Below, one piece after another: positions 33,775 through 39,643 of a DNA stretch of 39,643 nucleotides; within the stretch, counting starts at the first letter, position 1, and each line of letters opens with the position of its first letter. The position numbers and the translations under genes are program-made. Source of the stretch: an uncultured Chloroflexota bacterium (GTDB taxonomy: Bacteria > Chloroflexota > Anaerolineae > Aggregatilineales > Phototrophicaceae). The stretch is from assembly GCA_937974245.1 (NCBI GenBank), contig CALJKV010000036.1, positions 1 to 39,643 on the forward strand, read 5' to 3'. The notes below the pieces were generated by a model. That model searched no databases and had not been told where the DNA came from. It saw nothing but the letters and a program-made list of their open reading frames with translations.

Positions 33775-35373
33775 ATGGGTAAATTAAGAAAACTGTTTGC
33801 AATGTTAGTCATCCTGCCACTGCTGCTGCCGGTGTCTGCCGGGGCACAGGATCAACCGATCACGTTAAGGGTTGGCACGACCTATATTATGGATACCATC
33901 AACCCGGCCAATGGTTTTTACGGCTACAATATCCGCCCACTCTGGCAGGATACACTGGTTGAATGGGCGGGCGGCCAGAATTTTGAACCCGGACTGGCCG
34001 AAAGCTGGAGCGTCTCCGACGATGGGCTGGTTTGGCAGTTCAAAATCCGCGAGGGCGTAATGTACAGCAACGGCACACCGCTAACCGCCAATGAGGCCGC
34101 CTGGAGCTTAAACTGGGTCATCGACAACGAAGTCCCATCCTTGTCCGGTTACTTGAGCAATATCGAAACGGTTGAGGCACTGGATCCGACCACACTGCAA
34201 ATTACCCTTGATGCTCCCGTGCCGGACATGATTAGCTCCAAACTGCTATACGTGTGGATTGTTGCGCCACAGGTATGGGAAAATGTCACCGGAGACGATA
34301 TCACCACCTATTCAGAATATGACGCAGTACTTGGTTCTGGCCCGTACATCCTGAAGGATTTTCAGGAAGGTGAATACATGATTATGGATGCCAACCCGAA
34401 CTATTGGGGAGGCAAACCGCCGGTCGACCGGATCATCTACCAGGAATATGCCAACGATGATGCGATGATCCAGGCACTGCTGGCCGGGGAAATTGACCTG
34501 ATTACAACCGTGCCGTTCTCCGGCACACAACCGCTGCTGGATGCCGCAGATTCGGTCACCGTTTCGATCAGTGATTATTTCTCACTGGAAGAACTCATCA
34601 TCAATTCCAGCCCGGAGGGTACACAGCCGGCCAGTCTGAATGACCCGATTGTTCGCAGCGCGATCTCTCATGCGATTGACAAGCAGCAGATCATCACCAT
34701 CGCTTACTCGGGATACGCCACTCCGGCAGCCACCTTCCTGGGCCCGGCTTACGGCGACTTCCACAACACCGACATCCAGGATGACGCTTTCGATCTGGCC
34801 GAAGCCAACCGCCTTCTTGATGAGGCCGGATACCTGGACACCAACGGCGATGGCGTGCGCGAATACAGCGATGGTTCCCCCCTGGAATATCGTCTGTATG
34901 CCCCAGAGAGTTCCACTTACTATGCTCGTGTGATTGAAATCATCTCAAACGACCTGGCGCAGATTGGTATTTCCGCCCCGCCGCAGGTGCTTTCTGATGA
35001 CAGCTTAATCGCCCTCCAACCGGACTATGACAGTGACCTGATTTACTGGGGCTGGGCCTTTGACCCCGATCCTGCCTTCGCGGTGAGCATCTTCACCTGT
35101 GCCGAGACGGTCGACGGAGGATGGAGCGACAGCGGCTACTGCAACCCGGCTTATAACGCCCTCTATGACGCGCAGTCCACCGCCCTTGACCACGAGCAGC
35201 GCCGCGACATCATCTGGCAGGCGCAACAGATGATCTTCGATGACAAGCCCTATATCCCGGTGGCCTACTATAACTCGATCAGTGCATACCGCAGCACCGC
35301 GTTCAGCTTTGATCCGAATCTGGCAGCCGAGCCGATTAAATGGGCGCTGTTCCACGGCTTCAGCATCAAGTAG
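33775..35373 (+). CDS. Peptide/nickel/opine-type ABC importer, substrate-binding protein
   Basis: The 532-residue protein is an SBP_bac_5 family (cluster C) receptor. Residues 1-25 form a signal peptide (LFAMLVILPLLLPVSAGAQ) without a lipobox cysteine. The mature protein has the typical LVEWAGGQNFEPGLAESWSV, VWQFKIREGVMYSNGTPLTA and GSGPYILKDFQEGEYM segments, NYWGGKPPVDRI, and IRSAI/AISHAIDKQQI near the middle. The ligand may be a peptide, but the family also binds oligosaccharides and other solutes. Downstream genes encode two permeases and two ATPases. A strong 12-bp hairpin follows the gene. Confidence 0.92.
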   Translation: MGKLRKLFAMLVILPLLLPVSAGAQDQPITLRVGTTYIMDTINPANGFYGYNIRPLWQDTLVEWAGGQNFEPGLAESWSVSDDGLVWQFKIREGVMYSNGTPLTANEAAWSLNWVIDNEVPSLSGYLSNIETVEALDPTTLQITLDAPVPDMISSKLLYVWIVAPQVWENVTGDDITTYSEYDAVLGSGPYILKDFQEGEYMIMDANPNYWGGKPPVDRIIYQEYANDDAMIQALLAGEIDLITTVPFSGTQPLLDAADSVTVSISDYFSLEELIINSSPEGTQPASLNDPIVRSAISHAIDKQQIITIAYSGYATPAATFLGPAYGDFHNTDIQDDAFDLAEANRLLDEAGYLDTNGDGVREYSDGSPLEYRLYAPESSTYYARVIEIISNDLAQIGISAPPQVLSDDSLIALQPDYDSDLIYWGWAFDPDPAFAVSIFTCAETVDGGWSDSGYCNPAYNALYDAQSTALDHEQRRDIIWQAQQMIFDDKPYIPVAYYNSISAYRSTAFSFDPNLAAEPIKWALFHGFSIK

Positions 35374-35401
35374 TGTACCAACACCTCGCTTAGACCATCT
35401 G

Positions 35402-35429
35402 GTAGGGGCGCACCGTCGTGCGCCCCTAC
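35402..35429 (+). repeat. Perfect 12-bp hairpin GTAGGGGCGCAC/GTGCGCCCCTAC
   Basis: Two 12-base arms pair perfectly around CGTC, 28 bases after the binding-protein stop. The ends GTAGGG and CCCTAC match the repeat at 88-138, so it is probably a dispersed REP-like element. Its position suggests it also acts as a message-stabilising stem-loop. Confidence 0.65.
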
Positions 35430-35550
35430 AACCGCTTGTTTGCAGGATGATTGGCTGATGTGTCGTGTTGTGGGTAAAAGTGAGGGTTCATCCGGTTTCG
35501 CAGGCAGGGATTAGGCGGGCGGCCAACCGCTCGTGGACTAACATATCATC

Positions 35551-36564
35551 ATGATACGGTTTGACTACCTGGTACGGAAAGTCATCTTCGCAGTCATCAC
35601 CCTGGCGGTGGTGATTGTTTTCAATTTCTTCCTGTTTCGCATTCTCCCAGGCGACCCGGTCAAGTTGCTGTTTCGCAATCCCCGCCTGACCCGACAGGCA
35701 CAGGAGCAAATTCGCGTCCAGTTCGGATTAGATAAACCCATCTGGCTGGACAGCGAGGCGCTGCAATCTGGCGACCTGGAAACAGCCTTTGACAGCCAGT
35801 TTACGGCTTATGTGCGCAACCTCTTTCAGGGTAACCTGGGTATCTCATTCGCCACACGCCAGGACGTGGGGGAAGTGCTGGGTGAGCGTGTCTGGCGGAC
35901 GGCAGTGCTTGTCTTTACCGGCGAAACCCTGGCAATCGTGATTGGGGTGGTGGTCGGTCTGGCGGCAGCCTGGCGGCGGGGAACACGCCTGGATACTGCG
36001 GCTCTAGTCCTCGGCCTGCTGACCTGGGCGCTGCCGACTTTCTTCCTGGGGATTATCCTGCTGATCCTGGCGCGGGGGGTACTGCCAAGCGGCGGCATGG
36101 TCACACCCGGCTACGCGGAGCAGAACACGGTGGCCTACTGGCTCGACGTTGCCCGCCATCTGATCCTGCCAACGATCACCCTGGCGGTAGTCAGCGCCAG
36201 CGGCTATATGCTCATCATGCGCAGCAGCGTGGTTGAAGTGCTGGCGGAAGACTACATCCTGACGGCTAAGGCCAAAGGACTCAGCACGGCGCAAATTCTG
36301 CGAGATCATGCGCTGAAAAACGCGATGCTGCCGATGATCACCATCATCGCGCTGACGCTGGGTTATACTGTCGGTGGCGCAATCCAGGTAGAAACGGTGT
36401 TTTCCTGGCCGGGCATTGGCCGTCTGATCTACGACTCGGTTGCCAAGCAGGATTACCCGGTTCTGCAAGGGGCGTTCCTGCTGCTGGCGATCAGCGTTAT
36501 CCTGGCGAATCTGGCGGCGGACATTCTGTACTCGGTGCTTGACCCCCGTGTGAAGGTCAACTAG
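35551..36564 (+). CDS. Peptide-type ABC importer, permease 1 (DppB-like)
   Basis: The 337-residue membrane protein has about six segments. FFLFRILPGDPVKLLFRNP is the typical N-terminus of DppB/OppB proteins, and the cytoplasmic coupling loop EDYILTAKAKGLSTAQILRD followed by HALKNAMLPMITI is intact (about residues 230-265). The ending DILYSVLDPRVKV is characteristic. The ribosome-binding site is weak. It pairs with the DppC-like protein encoded 12 bases downstream to form the channel. Confidence 0.93.
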   Translation: MIRFDYLVRKVIFAVITLAVVIVFNFFLFRILPGDPVKLLFRNPRLTRQAQEQIRVQFGLDKPIWLDSEALQSGDLETAFDSQFTAYVRNLFQGNLGISFATRQDVGEVLGERVWRTAVLVFTGETLAIVIGVVVGLAAAWRRGTRLDTAALVLGLLTWALPTFFLGIILLILARGVLPSGGMVTPGYAEQNTVAYWLDVARHLILPTITLAVVSASGYMLIMRSSVVEVLAEDYILTAKAKGLSTAQILRDHALKNAMLPMITIIALTLGYTVGGAIQVETVFSWPGIGRLIYDSVAKQDYPVLQGAFLLLAISVILANLAADILYSVLDPRVKVN

Positions 36565-36576
36565 AAAGGCCGTGCC

Positions 36577-37524
36577 ATGCTGAAATATATCCGACAATTT
36601 CTGCGTCGGCCTTCTGGTCTGATCGGAACGATCATGCTGGCAGTGGTGGTGATTGCCGCTATGTTCGCACCCTGGATCGCCCCTTATAACCCATATGAAC
36701 GGGTGCAGGTGCAGGCTTCGGATATCCTTGCGCCACCGGACAGCGCCCACTTGTTGGGCCGGGACGACGCTGGCAAAGATGTTTTCAGCCAGTTAATCTA
36801 TGGGGCGCGGGTGTCGCTGCTGGTGGGGTTCACGGCGTCGTTTGTCTCGATGTTTATCGGCACGACCGTCGGCCTGGTCTCCGGCTTCTATGGCGGCAAG
36901 GTCGATAACTTTCTGATGCGTGTCGTTGATTTCCTGCTGGTCATTCCCGATCTGCCATTGGCGCTGGTGATTATTGCCGTGTGGGGACGTGGCCTGTGGA
37001 AGATCATCTTTGTCATCAGCATCCTGGGGTGGACGTACACAGCGCGGTTGGTGCGTTCGCAGACGCTCTCGATTAAGGAGAGGCAGTTTGTGCTGCGCGC
37101 CCGGGCCATTGGTGCAAACAACCTGCGGATTATCGTGCGTCATGTCCTGCCGCAGGTGACCCCACTCATCATTGCCCAGGCGGTGCTGGATATTTCAGCA
37201 TCCATCCTGGCTGAATCGTCCCTAAGCTTCCTCGGTCTGGGCGATCCGACGCTGGTTACGTGGGGGAATATGCTTAACTTCGCCTTTGAGCGGGCAATCA
37301 GTCGTCAGGCGTGGTGGTTTCTACTGCCGCCCGGATTCGCCATCCTATGGGTAAGCATGGCGCTGATTCTGATGGGCAGCACACTGGAGGAAATTGTCAA
37401 TCCGCGCATCAAATCGCACCACCTGTTCGATCCCCGGCGGATGGTTTCGCTGGTGCTGCCTGTGCCACCTGAGCCGCCTGCGCCAGCGCCTGCCAAAACC
37501 ACCCCAACCGCCCAGGAGGACTGA
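36577..37524 (+). CDS. Peptide-type ABC importer, permease 2 (DppC-like)
   Basis: The 315-residue protein shows FLRRPSGLIGTIML and MFAPWIAPYNPYE near the start, HLLGRDDAGKDVFSQLIYGARVSL, the coupling loop FVLRARAIGANNLRIIVRHV, and ESSLSFLGLGDPTLVTWGNM. These are DppC/OppC hallmarks. GAAAGG precedes the start. The C-terminus carries a proline-rich tail (VPPEPPAPAPAKTTPT) beyond the usual end, likely cytoplasmic and of unknown use. The stop overlaps the next start (TGATG). Confidence 0.93.
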   Translation: MLKYIRQFLRRPSGLIGTIMLAVVVIAAMFAPWIAPYNPYERVQVQASDILAPPDSAHLLGRDDAGKDVFSQLIYGARVSLLVGFTASFVSMFIGTTVGLVSGFYGGKVDNFLMRVVDFLLVIPDLPLALVIIAVWGRGLWKIIFVISILGWTYTARLVRSQTLSIKERQFVLRARAIGANNLRIIVRHVLPQVTPLIIAQAVLDISASILAESSLSFLGLGDPTLVTWGNMLNFAFERAISRQAWWFLLPPGFAILWVSMALILMGSTLEEIVNPRIKSHHLFDPRRMVSLVLPVPPEPPAPAPAKTTPTAQED

Positions 37525-38486
37525 TGACCCCCATCCTTGAGGTTCGCAATCTCTCGATTGACTACCTGTCGAACGGCCATCCACTGCACGCGGTGACCGA
37601 CGTCAGTTTCAGCCTGGATAAAGGTCGGTCGCTGGCGCTAGTAGGTGAGTCCGGCTGCGGCAAGACGACAACTATGCTGGCGCTGCTGCGGCTGCTGCCG
37701 GAACAGGGGCGGATCACAGGCGGGCAGATTCTCTACCAGGGAACAGACCTGCTGCAGATTTCCGAGGAGGTGATGCGGCGGTATCGTTGGAATAACATCG
37801 CCGTTGTGTTTCAGGGGGCGATGAACGCCCTGAATCCGGTGCGCAAGGTAGGCAACCAGATCGTTGAAGTCCTGCGTCATCACACGCGAATCAGCCACAA
37901 ACAGGCGCAAACGCGCGTCGGCGAACTGATGGAGCTGGTCGGCATCCCGCCGGAGCGCGCCGACCAGTATCCGCACCAGTTCAGCGGAGGAATGCGCCAG
38001 CGGGCGATGATTGCGATGGCGCTGGCCTGTAACCCGGATATTCTCATCGCTGACGAACCAACGACCGCCCTGGATGTGATGATTCAGGCGCAGGTGCTCG
38101 ATTTGCTGCAAAACCTGCAATCTCAGTTGAGCCTGTCGGTGGTCATGGTCACGCATGACCTGGGTGTGGTAGCCGAACTCTGTGACGACGTGCTGGTGAT
38201 GTACGGCGGGCAAGTGGCCGAGTACGGCAACGTGGATACCATCTACAACACGCCGCTGCACCCCTATACTCAGCGGTTACTTCAGGCCTTCCCAGATGTC
38301 AATCAACCGACGGCATCCCTGGCTTCTATTCCGGGGCATCCACCACTCTTGAACGCTCTGCCACCCGGCTGCCGCTTTGAACCGCGCTGCCACCGCCGCA
38401 GCCCATTGTGTGCGACAGCCAACCCCGCCCCTATAGAGCGCTCGCCCGGTCACGTCGTCGCCTGTCATCATGTTGAGGAGGGGTAA
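37524..38486 (+). CDS. Peptide-type ABC importer, ATPase 1 (DppD-like)
   Basis: The 320-residue ATPase has Walker A GESGCGKTT, Q-loop VFQGAMNALNPV, signature FSGGMRQRAMIAMAL, Walker B LIADEPTTALD, and switch VTHDLGVV. The C-terminal oligopeptide-type domain includes PPGCRFEPRCHRRSPLC, whose cysteines bind a 4Fe-4S cluster in homologues. It lies one base inside the dppC-like stop and one base before the dppF-like start, so all three are coupled. Confidence 0.94.
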   Translation: MTPILEVRNLSIDYLSNGHPLHAVTDVSFSLDKGRSLALVGESGCGKTTTMLALLRLLPEQGRITGGQILYQGTDLLQISEEVMRRYRWNNIAVVFQGAMNALNPVRKVGNQIVEVLRHHTRISHKQAQTRVGELMELVGIPPERADQYPHQFSGGMRQRAMIAMALACNPDILIADEPTTALDVMIQAQVLDLLQNLQSQLSLSVVMVTHDLGVVAELCDDVLVMYGGQVAEYGNVDTIYNTPLHPYTQRLLQAFPDVNQPTASLASIPGHPPLLNALPPGCRFEPRCHRRSPLCATANPAPIERSPGHVVACHHVEEG

Positions 38487-38487
38487 T

Positions 38488-39522
38488 ATGCCCACTGATA
38501 CCCATTCAGTTGTGCTTCAGGTGAGCAAGCTGCGCAAGCTCTACCCGCTGTCACGCGGGCTGCTGGGGGCAATCCAGCGCAAACCGATTCGTCACGTCCA
38601 CGCGATTGATGGCGTCAGCTTCACCCTGCGTTCCGGGGAAATCCTGGGGCTGGTGGGCGAGTCCGGCTCCGGCAAGACCACTACCGCCATGAGCGTCATG
38701 GGATTGATCGAACCAACTGAGGGGGACATCTATTTTAACGACCAGAGCGTACCGCAGATGGCGCATGGTCGCAGTCGCCTGGAACTGCGTCGGCAGGTGC
38801 AGATGGTCTTTCAGGACCCGTATGAGGCACTCAATCCCCGGCAGACGGTCTATAGCATTGTGTCCGAGCCGCTGGAGGTTCACCGCATTACAACCAACCG
38901 AGCGGAAAAGCGAGAACGGGTCAAAAAGGCGCTGGCCGATGCCGGGCTCAAGCCGCCGGAAAATTTCCTGGAACGCTACCCGGAGGAACTTTCCGGTGGA
39001 CAGCGTCAACGGGTGGTCATCGCAGGGGCGATTGTCCTCAACCCGCGTCTGCTGGTGGCAGATGAACCGGTGTCAATGTTGGATGTCTCAGTCCGCGCCG
39101 AAATCCTGAATCTGCTGCGGCAGGTGCGCGACGAACTGGGGATCAGCATTCTGTATATCACTCATGACCTGGCGACTGCCGGATTCTTCACCGACCGTAT
39201 CGCCGTGATGTACCTGGGGCGAATTGTCGAGATCGGCCCGACGACAGAGGTACTCTCTAATCCCAAACACCCCTATACCCGTGCCCTGCTGTCGGTGATC
39301 CCGGTGCCCAACCCGCGCCACCGCCAAAAACGCGAGATTCTGCGGGGGGAGATCCCCAACCCGATTGACCTGCCGCCTGGCTGCCGTTTCCATCCCCGCT
39401 GCCCGGTGGCAATGGATCAGTGCCGGCGCGTTGATCCGCAGCTTGTCACCGTCGCGGCGGAGCATCAGGCAGCCTGTATCCTGGTGGAGGAGCAGGTGGG
39501 TGCATCTGCTGTAAATAGCTAG
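38488..39522 (+). CDS. Peptide-type ABC importer, ATPase 2 (DppF-like)
   Basis: The 344-residue ATPase has Walker A GESGSGKTT, Q-loop VFQDPYEALNPR, signature LSGGQRQRVVIAGAI, Walker B LVADEPVSMLDVS, and C-terminal PPGCRFHPRCPVAMDQC. I chose ATG 38488 because GAGGAGGGG sits just upstream; an in-frame ATG at 38470 would overlap the ribosome-binding site and the previous gene. It forms the ATPase heterodimer with the preceding gene product. It is the last gene, with 121 unremarkable bases to the window end and no clear terminator. Confidence 0.94.
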   Translation: MPTDTHSVVLQVSKLRKLYPLSRGLLGAIQRKPIRHVHAIDGVSFTLRSGEILGLVGESGSGKTTTAMSVMGLIEPTEGDIYFNDQSVPQMAHGRSRLELRRQVQMVFQDPYEALNPRQTVYSIVSEPLEVHRITTNRAEKRERVKKALADAGLKPPENFLERYPEELSGGQRQRVVIAGAIVLNPRLLVADEPVSMLDVSVRAEILNLLRQVRDELGISILYITHDLATAGFFTDRIAVMYLGRIVEIGPTTEVLSNPKHPYTRALLSVIPVPNPRHRQKREILRGEIPNPIDLPPGCRFHPRCPVAMDQCRRVDPQLVTVAAEHQAACILVEEQVGASAVNS

Positions 39523-39643
39523 AATCAACGCAAATAATTCGTTAATGACAAAAAACAAAGAGTGATTATAAGGGTCAAAAGTACCCCTTTAGAAGCCATT
39601 TGAAAAGTCAATTTGCTGCCTGAAGTCGTACTAAACGGCGCAC

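Overview
The window is about 39.6 kb of bacterial DNA with mid-range GC. It is dense in ABC-type sugar, nucleoside and peptide uptake operons and in catabolic enzymes, with decayed mobile-element pieces between the blocks. A Chloroflexota (Anaerolineae-like) origin is my best inference. Reasons are the many high-affinity ABC systems, substrate-binding proteins without lipobox cysteines (one with a twin-arginine leader), a recombinase remnant of a type common in that phylum, and GTAGGG...CCCTAC and ACCCC...GGGGT hairpin repeats. No rRNA, tRNA or phylogenetic marker was seen, so this assignment is soft.

Region 1 (1-1240) is debris: hairpin repeats, a frameshifted C-terminal piece of a large serine recombinase, and a short unrecognised remnant. 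Region 2 (1241-15483) looks like one catabolic island. On the minus strand are a DeoR-type regulator, an RpiB-type sugar-phosphate isomerase and an FucI/AraA-fold isomerase. On the plus strand are DhaK, DhaL, an aldo/keto reductase, a complete ribose-type ABC importer, a triose-phosphate-isomerase homologue, and a second DhaK-DhaL pair. Two ketose kinases, a TIM homologue and an RpiB homologue are the enzyme types known from tetritol/erythrulose catabolism, where both erythrulose enantiomers converge on D-erythrose 4-phosphate. I propose a tetrose/tetrulose pathway, with the FucI-like enzyme as a possible aldose-ketose entry step.

Region 3 (15484-21621) has a small ORF downstream of mtnK, the mtnA-mtnK pair (methylthioribose kinase and methylthioribose-1-phosphate isomerase), an IS3-family remnant, an OpgC-like membrane acyltransferase and a TPR protein. 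Region 4 (21622-32550) is a second long operon. It holds a GntR/HutC regulator with a near-consensus promoter, a BMP-type nucleoside importer (binding protein, double ATPase, two permeases), an isochorismatase-family hydrolase, a PfkB kinase, a uridine-phosphorylase-like enzyme, an aldehyde dehydrogenase, a BtpA/SgcQ-family protein and a conserved-looking protein of unknown function. Genes overlap or nearly touch, so they probably serve one pathway for a nucleoside or nucleoside-like compound.

Region 5 (32551-39643) starts with a decayed IS5-family transposase and continues with a five-gene peptide/nickel/opine-type ABC importer. All three substrate-binding-protein genes are followed by a strong stem-loop before the rest of their operon, a consistent architecture likely to raise binding-protein expression over the membrane subunits.
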